Below are positions 37,290 to 48,649 of a stretch of DNA of 64,000 nt, piece by piece. Both the position numbers and the translations under genes were made by a program. How positions within the stretch are numbered: the stretch's first letter is position 1; each line of letters begins with the position of its first letter. The notes under the pieces were generated by a model. That model did not search any database. It had not been told where the DNA came from and saw only the letters and a list, made by a program, of their open reading frames with translations. Origin of the DNA: Combretum micranthum (lineage: Eukaryota; Streptophyta; Magnoliopsida; Myrtales; Combretaceae); assembly GCA_024138025.1 (NCBI GenBank), contig JAMXBD010001575.1, positions 275,537 to 339,536 on the forward strand. Direction: 5' to 3'.

Positions 37290-38257
37290 TGTCGAACCAA
37301 ATCAAGGCTTAATTTTGATGAGACAAATATTATGAAGTTTAATTTTTGTTAAATCCTTGAATAATACAAAGTATTTATATGATTGCATGGCATTCATATA
37401 TATACAAATTATATATCATATTCATTTGGATAAATGGTTGCATGGCATTCTAACAAAATGTCATTGCAAACCTTACTGTCCGAACGTTGCAGGACTAGCG
37501 TCCAGATGCTATTAAGTTTTATTTGTGTCGATCGCATGTATGTGCCATTTTTGTTACTACCAGTCAGACGGTAATGCTTAGCATCCGACTGGCGACCGAT
37601 ATACATTTTGCCTGTAAGTCTTCAGGTATGATTCAGATGCTAAGGAGGACGCCACATACTGTTCGGATGGTAATACACATAAATATAGCCATTGCAGCAT
37701 TTATTGCACACGAAATTTATGGTTTCAAGGCTCAACAGGCAAGTCAATTGAGAAGCCTATTTATACATAATTTTTGGTAGATGAAGACCAGTTGTTGAGC
37801 TTAGAATTTGCTACCAAACTCTTGTACTCTCTTATATTATTGAATTTGTTATTAGGTCTTAATTTTGTTCGAAATGAGAGTGATAAAAGTGAGTAATACT
37901 CTTGAGTGTTATTTGCAAGATTATAAAATAGTATTAATCAAGTGATTTTGTCAAGATTTGTTGGTTGTGTGTAGCTCATTTGAGCATTGAACATTTTGTG
38001 ATTAAAAAAGAGTGTAAAGACCTTCTTAGGAGACATTGGTATGATCATGGAGATTAGGAAGCGGGTCAAACTCCACTTTAAAATCCTGGGCTTGTTTCTT
38101 TTTACCTTACACTCTTTATTTATTGCATTGCATATTGTGAATTTGGTTGGTTGTGTTTGGTTGGTTAATCCTCAATTTTCATTAGTGAAAAGAATTACAT
38201 AAATACTCAATCCATCCCCCTCTTAAGTATTTTACCTAGTGTATTGGGTGATTTTCA
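37290..38257 (+). repeat. 3' LTR of complete copia element
   Basis: This 968-bp LTR starts TGTCGAACCAAATC and ends GGTGATTTTCA. It is longer than the 5' LTR mainly because of extra sequence near 37381-37430, where 'gattgcatggcattc' occurs twice. Confidence 0.95.
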
Positions 38258-40697
38258 AAACATAGTTATGTATATATATATATTCTTAGAGCCTATAAAC
38301 TCACCAACCCAATACCTTGATATTATACTCTTGTTATTATGCTCTTGTTACCATGCTCTTATTATTATTGTGCTTTTTTTCTTTTTCATTTTAAACTTGT
38401 CCACTATAAGTTTCGGGAAGCCTTGATGCAAGTTAAGGCTCCTAATACTTGATCTTACATATATATGCTTATTTGATTCTTATATCTCTTTCTTTCTTTA
38501 TATGAGTTATTCTTATCTTTGACATAGCTACATAATCATATTAATGCATGACCATCATGATGTTGTCTCAAGAAAAATTTTCCAAGGAATAAAAAGGAGT
38601 TCTTTTTTTAATAAAGAAAATAAAACTAAACGCTTTTTAAAGAATAATTTTGGCACTTAGGAAAAAATTTCCATTTAAAATTTAGGATCATAGATCAACA
38701 ATATCCTTTTAAAAAATTTAAATAAGTCCATCATAAACTTTTAAGTGTTAATGTTATATAAAGTTTTTTTTCCAATACATAGTTATAAAGTTCTTTTAAT
38801 CTCTTTTTCAAAATAAAATAAATTTATTATTAAATCTTAATATTGATAATTCTTTGCTATATAATTTTTTCTTAAAAAGTTATTTAAAAAAACTCATACC
38901 AACACTCTAACAAATACTAAGAACTAGACAATTTTAAGTCAAATGAAAATCAACTCACTAGTTAAGAAAACACTTAAAAAAGCAATATTGTTAAACAACC
39001 TAGAGTAACAAGTTTCAAAATATAAGAGCTATTTTTATAAAGTCTATGAAGCAGAAAAATGGTAGTTATGATATAAAAAGTACTCATATAAAAACTAAAA
39101 ATCTTAGTTTTCCATTCCAACAACTTACAAAGGAAACTTGAAGATTCCAATATTTAAATTTCTAAAGGATATTATTTTATGAAAAGTCATAATTCAGACA
39201 ACAACACTTGAATCATGCATGTAATATGAGTTTATATACATATAAAAAGGATTTTTCAACTATATAAAAATCTATATGCTTGCTATGGAACTTTTATTGA
39301 TAAAAAACTTGAAAATCTGTTTTTTAAGGCTTGGGAATTTCGTGTCAGCTCTGTACCGAACCTTTTCATAACCTAAATGACATTTTATGATAAAAATAAC
39401 CTTAAAAGTAGATAGATTTTTGTGAGTAGGTAATATAATATGTAAAATTCCTAGTTAAACTGAGCAAATTATGGCCATTTCAAGTTAGAATTTCTTGCTA
39501 TTCGAATTTTGATGAACATAGTAAAATAGAATTAGAAAATTTAATTAGAACTTGGATGGAATACTCATTATGAATATTTCTTTTGTCTAGGTGACGAGGA
39601 CCAAGACCTTCTCTCTCCCGAGGATTACTTCAACTGATAGAGATCGCCATGGCCAAGTGAGTTTTCCTTTACGTGTTATGTATTTGCGCATGTGCTTATA
39701 AAGGAAGGCACTAGAATTTAGGAAAAAAGATAAAATTGGTATGCATGTAGGATTATCATGGGAATTATGTATATGATTCGTTATGTGTGATCAATGAACG
39801 ATAAGTATATCAAAACTCGATTGATTTATTAATATAAATTGTTTCTATGTATTATGTTATGTGTGCAAATATTGATTGATTGTCTTAAATAAGATTAATT
39901 GTGGATAAGAAATTTCTTATAACTAAATTGATCATGCATATCACTTAGAATATCATATTTGCAGCCGGATTGATCACTTTGGGTAAGAAAAGCCCGATGA
40001 CTAGTAGTACAATTGTTTGGAACCCCAAGTCATGCATGCAAAGGTCGTTGGACCCATTCAAAGCATTCCCTAACCCTGAATGGAGGGTGTAAATCCATTC
40101 TACATACGAATTCGAATAATCATGTGTATTTGTTTAATCATATGGTTGTTGCATTTTATTTGCTTGCTAATGGACTTGTCTGATTGTTTTGTTAAGGATT
40201 ATCTCATTAAACTAATTATGCTTACTGTACAAACAAACCCCCCACCATAACCCCTCCTCCCCCCCAAATAGATTTTTGGTGATTGCATTGTCATTGTTTT
40301 TGCACCTTAGACTATCTTGTCCATCTCTGTAGGACTTATGCTTTTGGGGGAATTCTATTTGAAAACTTTAGATTAGAGTTTGTTTAAAATCTTCCAGTTA
40401 TAGTTGTCTATTTAAGTAAGACTATGCTATTTTGGAGATTTATCGAGAGAATGCCCCCATGATATTATAAGACTATTTACCTTTAAGTTATAAATATGAT
40501 GTTTAAGTATTTTTTTTATTACTATAATTTTTACTATCTTAAATAACATATCCTACCGATGTCTCCTATTATTATGAAAGTACGCCTTGCACATGGTGTT
40601 GAAACATTTGCATGACTAAGGAACGTCATTCCTAGGCTTTAATATTGTATGCAGTGGACTGTCACGTTTGGGGTATCATTTGGGGCATGACAACACA

Positions 40698-40761
40698 ATT
40701 AAGTAGTTAATTGTGAACTAATTTCCTCATCAAAATTCACGTTGAGCACACTGGTTCAACA
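40698..40761 (-). mobile_element. Minus-strand copia 3' LTR, start
   Basis: On the minus strand the LTR starts TGTTGAACC at 40761, directly after a purine run. It continues to the ACACA target duplication of solo LTR D and resumes at 28818. Confidence 0.8.
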
Positions 40762-40778
40762 ATCTTTTTTTTTTTTTT
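40762..40778 (-). other. Polypurine tract of minus-strand copia element
   Basis: The complement is a run of A ending in GAT, immediately before the LTR start, matching the AAAAAAGAGGGAGAT tract of the complete copy. Confidence 0.7.
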
Positions 40779-41900
40779 ATGAAGACAATCATACACAATT
40801 AACTCCCCTTCAATTTAACATTCTCCCTCATTTAAGTATTCGGGTTTTAAAAGAATTTTCTCAAATTGATTCAAAAACTTGATATGTAATTGTAGAGAAA
40901 TCTCAAGTTATACTTAATTTACCAAATCTTCACACATATGCACACAAACATGTTAATTATGTACAACATTTCTCCCTCTATAGACTCATCAAAAAGGTAA
41001 ACTTAATGAAAATTCACATACCATAAATTTGTGCAAGCTTCTGTCAAAAAAATTGCATGGAATGTTTCTCAAGAGTGCATTGAAAAAAAACTTTTGAACA
41101 TTTTTAATCATTTAAATAAGTCTGAAAAGCAATATTAAACATATTCAATCATTGTTTATGTATCAAAAACATGAAAAACCATATTTATGCATTCAAAACC
41201 AAGTTTTAGCACAAACTTAGCTTGAAACATATACAAAAATAATATATCATCAAAGATTCACGATTAATCACATTCAATGCTTCATGCAAATTGAAAAAGG
41301 TATATTAAGCATTTTAAAATAAGTAAACTCATATAAGTTCACATAGTGCAAATTTGGACACATCTTAGTCATCAAAAGCATGAATTTTCCTTATATATGT
41401 GCACAAATTTGTCTAAGAGCTCCTTCATTCAAATTTGAACTTTCATACAAATTTGTTTGAGTCCATTAAGCATGACCAAAACATGATTTAAGCATAAAAA
41501 ACATAAAAATTCCAATTTTTTATATTTCAAACACTATTTTAGCTCATTTTTTGGCTCAGGGCATGCATATAAGCATCTTAACATATATTTTAGTATCTAA
41601 TAGCTTGTTTTATTCAAAGATCAACTTCTAAGTCAAGTTGTCTCCATGATATTTAGTACTCGTCTTGCTTGATCATGCCCAATTCTCTACACAAAGTGCA
41701 AAAACAATCCTTACTTAAGGGTTTTGATAAATTCCAAGCTAATATCACTATTTAGAATATGATCTCTAATGAAATGATGTCTAATTTAAATATGCTTGGT
41801 CCTTGAGTATTGATTGGATTTTTTGTTAAATTTATAGCACTGGTGTTATCTCAACGAATTAGGAAATTTTGACATTTTAATCCATAATCTTGCAAAGTTT
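40779..41900 (-). other. Non-coding 3' region of the minus-strand copia element
   Basis: About 1.1 kb separates the RNase H remnant from the PPT. On the minus strand it is T-rich with repeated 'caaatttgt' words and has no coding motifs. Its size and place match 36066-37274 in the complete copy. Confidence 0.55.
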
Positions 41901-41916
41901 GTTTTATCTATAAAAC

Positions 41917-42566
41917 TTATGCACAATAGCTACCAACAGCCATGTACTCGACTTCGATAGTTGAAAGTGCAACTGAATCTTGCTTCTTTGAGTGCCAAGA
42001 TATTATAAAATTTCTAAGAAAGTTGTATATGATGCTTGTACTTTTTCGATCAACTTTACACCTAGCAAAGTTAGTATCGGGGTATGTAATTAGATCGAAA
42101 GAAGTAAACTTTGAATACCATAAACTAATCTTAATAGTGCCTGCAAGATACTTGAGTATGCGTTTTACTACACTCAAGTGTGATTCATTTGGGCAAAATT
42201 GAAATCGTGCACATACACACACCAAGAACATGATATCGACTCTTAAAGCTGTTAGATATAATAAACTACCTATCATGCCTCTATACAATTTTCACAAACA
42301 CTTTTACCATTTTCATCTTTGTCAAGTTTTACACTTGTGCTCATAGTTGTAGTTTTTATTTTACAATTATCCATTTTTAATCTTTTTAAGAGCTCTTTGG
42401 TATATTTATATTGATTGAAGAAAGTTTTATTTTCAGTTTCCTTCATTTTGAGACTTGGAAAATAATTTAGTTCTTCCATCATGCTCATTTCAAATTCATT
42501 TTTAATGTACTTAACAAATTCATTTATAAGACTCTTGTTAGTAGCTCCAAATACAATGTCATCCAT
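41917..42566 (-). pseudogene. Copia RT end and RNase H, minus strand
   Basis: The minus strand shows DDIVFGATN (the end of the RT active site) at the start of the open stretch 42566-42273. RNase H follows, with GMIGSLLYLTA, CKVDRKSTS and SWHSKKQDSVALST (42288-41917). The two parts are in different frames with a 16-base overlap, which marks a frameshift. Relative to the complete copia copy the order and sequence agree, so this is another copy of the same family. The catalytic stretch again departs from the family pattern (YPDTNFA where YSDADFA is usual). Confidence 0.8.
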
Positions 42567-43349
42567 ATAGATTTACACAATCAATGTGTCTGACTTGTGA
42601 TTTTTTTATAAAAAAGAGTTGTATTGATTTTTTCTCTAGAGAATCATTTGTTTAAGAGGAACTACTAAGTCTTTTATACTAAGCTTTAGGAGCTTGTTTG
42701 AGACCATAAAAAACTTTGTTTAATTTGTAAACATGATCAAGGAATTCATTATTTTCAAAACCCAATAGTTACTCAACCTAGACTTTTTCTTTTATGAAAC
42801 CATTTAATAAAGCACTTTTAATATCCATTTGAAAAAAGTAAATTTTTTTAATAAGACAAATGCTAAAAGCATTCTAATGGCTTATCATCTAGTAATTGGG
42901 ACAAAGTGCTCCTTAAAATCTATGCCTTTTTCTTGATAATATCCTTTAGCTACTAAATAAGCTTTGTCTAAGTTACTATTCTAATTTTATCAAGTTTGTT
43001 TCTATAAACCTACTTAGTTCCAATAACTGGTCTACTATTAGATCTAGGAACCAAGTTCCAAACTTCATTTCTTGAGAATTGGTTTAATTTTTCTTACATA
43101 GCTTGTATCCAAAACTCATCTTTTAAATCTTTTTTCTATATTTTTAGGCTCGGTTTGGGATAAAAAGACTAGATTACTCATATTTCTTAGGAAAGATCTT
43201 GTTTGTACCTTATTTGAGGGTTCACCTATTATTAAAACCTTTCGGTGTGGTATAACATATTTCCATTTTTTAGGAAGATTAGAGTTAAGAGATCTGTCAA
43301 CAACATCCTTTTTATATTCATTTCCTTCGTTTATTTCTTATTATCATTT
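42567..43349 (-). pseudogene. Copia RT N-terminal part, heavily decayed
   Basis: Short minus-strand stretches match RT landmarks in order: the region before 'aagaactaaat' near 43080, the Gln-Met-Asp core near 42830 and the GxExN region near 42745. Stops and frameshifts are frequent, and no run exceeds about 50 codons. Confidence 0.55.
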
Positions 43350-44560
43350 TCAAAAGACTAAATCATCACAAACATTATCCATATCATCACTTAAACATAT
43401 ATGAGGCAAAGAATCATCAAAAGTAACATGAATAGATTCTTCCACAACCAAGATTCTTTTATGAAAAATTCTATAAGCTTTATTGGTTAAATAATAACCC
43501 AGAAAAATACCTTCATGACTTTTAGCAACACCTTCATGACTTTTAGCATCAAATTTAGCTAGTTGATCTTTTTCATTGTTCAACATGTAACATTTAGTAC
43601 CAAAAGAATGAAAATGAGAGATGTTAGGTCTTCTACATTTCCAAAGCTCATAGGTTTTTTTTTTTTCATTTTTAAGAATTGGTCTCATGAAGACTCTATT
43701 ATATATAGCATGCAGTGTTAACGGCCTCATCCCAAAAGTATTTAGGTAAGTTATTTTCACACAACATTGCTCTAGCCATTTCAATTAAAGTTCTATTTTT
43801 CCTCTCAGTTACACCATTTTGTTGTGCTGCTCTAGGTGCTCAAAAGTATGTTCAATAACATATTTACTACAAAAATAATACATTTCATAATTTTCAAATT
43901 CTACCCCATGATCACTTTGAATAGTCATAGTATTAAGATGTGTTTCATTTTAGACTTTCTTGTAATATCTAAAAAGAACACTGTTTATTTCATCTTTACA
44001 TGCTATGAAGAAAGTCCATGCATATTTAGTAGAGTCGTCAACAATAACCATTGTATATTTTCTGCCTTCCAAAGTTAGAGTTTGAGCAAGACCAAATAAG
44101 TCTATATGCAATAGTTCTAATGGCCTTGAAGAAGAAACAACATCGTTAGACTTAAATAAAGTCTTAGTTTGCTTTTCTTATTGACATGTTTGATAAATCT
44201 TATCATTTTGAAAATTCATTTTTGGTAATCCTTTGACAAGATTCTTTTTAATAAGTTTTGAAATTATATCCATGATAACATGTCCTAATTTTTTGCCATA
44301 GCTAACTATTATTAATTTTGAGAGTCAAGACAAGTGTTTCATTTGATGATTTGAAAATCATTTAGATTGATTTTGTAATTTTCTTGTCACACCTTCAAAA
44401 TGCTTGATTATTGTCAACTCTTTCAATAGAATATCTATTGGCAAGAAATGTTACTTTAAAGACATTATCACATTATTAACTAACACTATTAAAATTATAC
44501 TTTAAACCATCAACTAGAAGCACATTCTTAATAACTAAATCTCTATTTATTAGATGTTAT
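43350..44560 (-). pseudogene. Copia integrase, minus strand
   Basis: The open stretch 43784-43350 holds the C-terminal integrase landmarks HSFGTKCYML, FDAKSHEG and GIFLGYYLTN. It includes a 21-bp tandem duplication (43510-43551) that repeats seven residues (AKSHEGV, AKSHEGI). Upstream on the minus strand (43785-44200) are broken parts of the catalytic core, including the stretch equivalent to 'LLHIDLFGL' near 44100. The HHCC region lies near 44200-44320. Frameshifts separate the pieces. Confidence 0.7.
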
Positions 44561-45140
44561 CTTCACCAAGAATAATTGACTTGCGCTTATCTTTGAAGGT
44601 GATATTCCCTTGATCTTTCAAGACTATAGTTGTAACTTAGATGCATATTTTGATCATGTGTCTAGAGTAGCCATTGTCCCAATACCATTTGTTTGCACTT
44701 GAAGATTCTTACAAAAAAAGGATTATTTCTTGGTACCTATTTGAGTTTGGGTCATTTTTGGTAGGTTTAACTGAGATTTCTCTTTGAAGAACCAAGCTAG
44801 CTTGCTTTTATGATTCAAATACATGGTTTTCCTTATTGCACAGTTATGTGTGATATGACCAATTTTTTCGCTCTCACAAAACCGAGTTTTTTGGGTTTGT
44901 AATAATTTTCTTTGTTACGGCTAATTCCATATTTGTTTGAATCACTCATTTAACTTCTAAGAAGTGTGTTCAAGTTTTTTTTCCCCTTTGGTAAACTTGA
45001 CTATGGTTACCTTTGAATCATCTGAGTTAACTTTTAATATGATATTTTCATTTCTTCCTTCCTCTAGCTCTTTTATGCATGCATTATCACAATTATTTGT
45101 ATGATTATCACCTTTCAAGATGTTATTTTCTATGTCTAAT
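44561..45140 (-). pseudogene. Copia protease and gag C-terminus, cut by the Ogre LTR
   Basis: Near 44840-44880 the minus strand encodes a degenerate zinc knuckle (CESEKIGHITHNC, second Cys replaced by Glu). Further upstream, 45140-44957 encodes the Asn/Glu-rich coiled-coil part of gag (KGEKKLEH near its end, as in 'GEKNL' of the complete copy). The similarity stops exactly at 45140, where the Ogre-like LTR starts. The rest of gag, the PBS and the 5' LTR of this copia element do not reappear on the other side of the Ogre-like element. Confidence 0.65.
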
Positions 45141-47949
45141 TGTCGAGCCTGGATTTTGAAAATCATCCGGTTCATTTCTCCTAACCCGATTCATATTAAA
45201 CCCTAACCCATTTAACATGAATCATCGACTAGGGGTTAAAAGAAATTTAATTTTTGAAAATATTTTTGGAGTCGCCACCCGATATAAATCGGGAAAAAAT
45301 GAAAGCCAGGATTAATGGGTCGGTTAATCCTAACTTAGCCACTAGTCTGCGAAAAGTTTGATTTAAAAATCAATTTTTTAAAAATACCAGATATCTGAGT
45401 TCGGGGGCTAACCTATTAAAACCTAAGCGGTTACCACTTTAAATTTAAAATTTAGAATTTATCCTAAAAATTCAAACAAAGCATTTATAAAACAAATATT
45501 ACAAGTTTAATCATGCATTTTTATTTTTATGTATTTTTTCTTAGGATTTAAATATCAACAAACATTTGTATTTTCCTTTAAAAAAAAAACTTATAATATG
45601 TACAAAATGATTATTTCAAATCAAAACAAAATATATTTTTTCTAATTTTATTGTCGCCCCGTAGGTGCCTACGTACTCGCTAATCGAGATCAGACAAAAC
45701 GTAGTTCTTTTATAAAGAACTTAGTTTGTTGATCAATTTTATATTTTTAAAATATTGTCACTTTAAGTTTATTAAATTTTGAATTTTCATGAAAACCAAT
45801 TTTGATGATCCTATGATCTAATCAATTGAATTTTATCTCATAAAAAATATATTTTTCTAAGTCCAAAAATCATTTTTTCTAAAGAAAAAACCAATTTATG
45901 ATAATTCATGGCTAATTTAATGCTACATGAAAATCAATTTTGAAAACTTTGAGTATTATCTTTATAGCAAATTTATAAAGATAATTTTGATAAAAACTTA
46001 ATTAATCATGATTTTAAAAAAAACAATTTTTTCTTTATTATTCAACAACAATTTTGGTTTAAAAAATCTATTATATTTTTTTTAAAATTCAATAATCATC
46101 ACATATGTTCAGAACATATTCAAAATATATCATAACAAAATTAAAATACAAAAACAAAACATATCATGCATCAAATATATATTTAAAGATCAATTATATG
46201 CAAATACATATTAAAAAATATCCAAAAATATCAAAAATTGCTAAAACATGTAAATTTATATTAAAATAATTATTCTAATTTTTCTGGATTTTTCTGAATT
46301 TTTCTGGATTTTTTACGAATTTTTATTGATTTTTTCCTATTTTTTCCTATTTTCCGAAATTAAATATATAATAAATAAATAATTTAATAATACAGACTAA
46401 CCTGGACCGTTGGATCTTCTCGGATCAGATCTGGAGCGTCTGATCTGTAGACTAAATCTGGACCGTAGGATCTGATGACTTTCGATCTGGAGCGTTGATT
46501 GTTTTGATCAAATCTGGACCGTCTGATCCTCTGATCAAATCTGAACCGTGATCCTCTGATCAAATCTGGACAGGATCTCTGATCAAATCTGGACCACAGG
46601 ATCTACTGACTTTTGACCGACGACCGTTGACCGTTGACCGATCACCGTTGACCGACGACCGACCGGGTTGGATTCGGATTTCGGGTCGGATTTCGGTGCT
46701 CCGTCGGGTGAAGAAGACGATCACGGTGGTTTTCGAGCGTTCCTCGGCCGTTCCTGGTGGTTTTCGAAGCCTACAACCTTGTCGGCCCGACGTGGATTGG
46801 GTGCTGCAGCGGCTAGTGGTGGTGGTTCACTCCCAGAACCACCAGAAGTGGCGGTTCGTGTGGTGGTGCTCGGCGGCGAGGGTTTAAAAAAATTCGAAAA
46901 TTTGCAGAACTTCCCAAATGCAAATTCGAGCAATTCTAAACACTATAATCAATCAAGAACACTTCCTAGATGATCCTAACACTCTTTAATTGGATCGAAA
47001 TCCTCTCAATCACTTCGAATTTGCAAATTTTGCAATTCGAACACTTTTCTCTCTATTTTCAGATCTCGATCGTGTAGTGCGTGTTTTGTGAAATTGAATT
47101 GTGTTTCTGCTTGGGGTGATCCTATTTATAGATTTCGAAACAATTTGTGTTTCGAAGCTTGTATTGTTCAATTTTAGATCACGAATCGTTATATTTTTTT
47201 AAATAAAAACGATTCAAAATTGGGACTCGATTCGTGATTGTTGGTTCAAATTGATCACGAATCTTGTTTATACATCACAACTCTTCGATTAAGTGTGTTT
47301 AATTTGATTAAAGGACACAATTCGGCCGATTTTAAGATTTGAAAAATCATGTATTCGAATTTTTTCCCAATTTTCATGCCTTAATTAATGTGTCTTTTGG
47401 AATGAAATAATGCACGAATTGTGTGTATATGTGATGTATCCCATGCCTAGTTCGTGTCTGTACAATCAATTTCGAAAAAACACAAAGATTCGTTGCTCAA
47501 ATGAGGTCTCAAAGTGGATGAACCGATGTGTCTTTTGGGAAAAAAAATGAACAAAAAAGAGGCAAAATCTGCCTTAGGCTAGATTCGAACTTGGGTCCCC
47601 TTGCTTTGTGTCCATGGTCTGATCCGTTAGGCCGTTGGCCTGTGCCTTGGTCATATAGCTAACCCACTAATACTTAAGACTAATAAAATATATGTTATAT
47701 TAAGCTTAAATAATTATTTATTTTAATTTTTCTTACATATATTTTATTTACATTACTATTATTCATTTAATTATTTTATTATACGTATTTTATTCCTCTA
47801 TTTTTTATTTTTTCTATTTTCTCTTTTTTATTATACTATTGTTTATTATTTTTTATTATTTATTTTATATTTTTAATGAACTCAATCATGACATTAATTT
47901 ATTCTAAACTTAAGCCTAATTTTAATTGGGCAAAAATTGGGTGTCTACA
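45141..47949 (-). repeat. 3' LTR of the Ogre-like element
   Basis: This 2,809-bp LTR reads TGTAGACACC...GGCTCGACA on the minus strand. It matches 58437-61256 along its whole length. In the first 240 bases I see one substitution, one 2-base indel and homopolymer length differences. A TATAAATA box (complement of 47123-47130) divides a U3 of about 0.8 kb from a long R/U5. Confidence 0.95.
46395..46660. repeat. Degenerate GATC/CTGGACCG subrepeats and TTGACCG repeats in the LTR
   Basis: Words such as 'gatcaaatctggaccg' and 'ggatct' recur every 25-35 bases from 46395 to 46610. They are followed by tandem (GACCGTT/GACCGAC)n to about 46665. The same block is at 59700-59965 in the 5' LTR. It is far richer in CpG than the surrounding AT-rich DNA. 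Confidence 0.7.
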
Positions 47950-47962
47950 GCTGCCCCTCTTT
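47950..47962 (-). other. Polypurine tract of the Ogre-like element
   Basis: The complement AAAGAGGGGCAGC lies immediately before the 3' LTR start TGTAGAC. Confidence 0.9.
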
Positions 47963-48104
47963 GTGGTAAAGTTTGAACAAAACTTTTGCCACAAAGACAA
48001 AAGGATAGCCAATTTTTGTTTAATTTCTCCTGTCAAACAAAGAGATTTTTATCTTGTGCTAAACTATCTGTCGAGTTTAGACATTAAGATTTGCTAGGTC
48101 AATT

Positions 48105-48475
48105 GTCGGGCCTAGGCTTTGGAAAAATGATAGGCCATCTGTCGGGCCTAAACTAAAAAACTAATAGACCGTCTGTCGGGTCTAGATTTAGAAAATGATA
48201 GGCCATCTGTCGGGCCTAGACTTGGAAAATGATAGGCCATCTGTCGGGCCTATATTTGTCGGGCCTATATTTGGAAAATGATAGGCCATCTGTCGGGCCT
48301 AAACTATAAAAACTGATAGACCGTCTGTCGGGTCTAGATTTAGAAAATGATAGGCCATCTGTCGGGCCTAGACTAAAAAACTGATAGACCGTCTGTCGGG
48401 TCTAGATTTAGAAAATGATAGGCCATCTTTCGGGCCTAGACTTGGAAAATGATAGGCCATCTGTCGGGCCTATGG
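48105..48475. repeat. Tandem array, ~34-bp unit, in the Ogre 3' region
   Basis: About eleven copies of a unit like 'gataggccatctgtcgggcc' plus 'tagacttggaaaat' (34 bp) occur. Two alternating variants (ccatc...ggcc and ccgtc...ggtc) suggest a higher-order dimer of about 70 bp in part of the array. Confidence 0.9.
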
Positions 48476-48582
48476 GCTTTGGTTTGGTCATTTGCCGGAC
48501 CTATGGGCTTTGGTTTGGTCACTTGCCGGACCTATGGGCTTTGGTTTGGTCACTTGCCGGACCTATGGGCTTTGGTTTACTG
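48469..48582. repeat. Tandem array, ~31-bp unit
   Basis: Four copies of 'cctatgggctttggtttggt' plus 'cacttgccgga' follow on directly from the 34-bp array, and share its 'cggacct/cgggcct' core. Confidence 0.9.
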
Positions 48583-48649
48583 GGGATTTTTGAAACCTTA
48601 AAGATTTGGTTTCTTGATCCATTTGGGAGTTCTTGATCTTCCGGGAAAC

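Larger units (their letters stand above)
30281..38257 (+). mobile_element. Complete Ty1/copia retrotransposon (SIRE/Tork-like)
   Basis: This 7,977-bp element has LTRs at both ends, a PBS, a PPT and a perfect 5-bp target duplication AAACA (30276-30280 and 38258-38262). The internal order is gag, protease, integrase, RT, RNase H, which defines Ty1/copia. A long gag with two zinc knuckles, the 'WVPK' close of gag and about 1.2 kb of non-coding DNA after RNase H resemble Sirevirus- or Tork-type elements; the lineage is not settled. The LTRs have diverged noticeably (7 differences in the first 67 bases, 6 of them transitions), and the coding region has many stops and frameshifts, so the copy is old and dead. 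Confidence 0.96.
28819..40692 (+). mobile_element. Solo LTR D, itself split by a MITE and a complete copia element
   Basis: It begins TGTAAATCCCTAG and ends TTTGGGGCATGACA, with a perfect 5-bp target duplication ACACA (28814-28818 and 40693-40697). Subtracting the copia element with its duplicated 5 bp and the MITE with its duplicated 8 bp leaves about 3.39 kb, the size of solo LTR C, its closest relative here. TATAAATA lies at 30023-30030. It sits in the 3' LTR of the minus-strand copia element, so it is younger than that element and older than the two insertions it contains. Confidence 0.92.

Noticed and set aside
46627..46973. Plus-strand GC-rich frames in the 3' LTR
   Set aside because: They overlap a repetitive CpG-rich block, are antisense to the element, and differ between the two LTRs by frame-breaking changes.
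47570..47645. A functional tRNA gene
   Set aside because: Only the B-box/T-loop part is recognisable. I could not draw an acceptor stem, D arm or anticodon arm.
48105..48582. Regular short repeats that might suggest a CRISPR array
   Set aside because: Units are directly adjacent or separated by variants of the same repeat, with no unique spacers, and lie inside a plant retrotransposon. They are tandem repeats.
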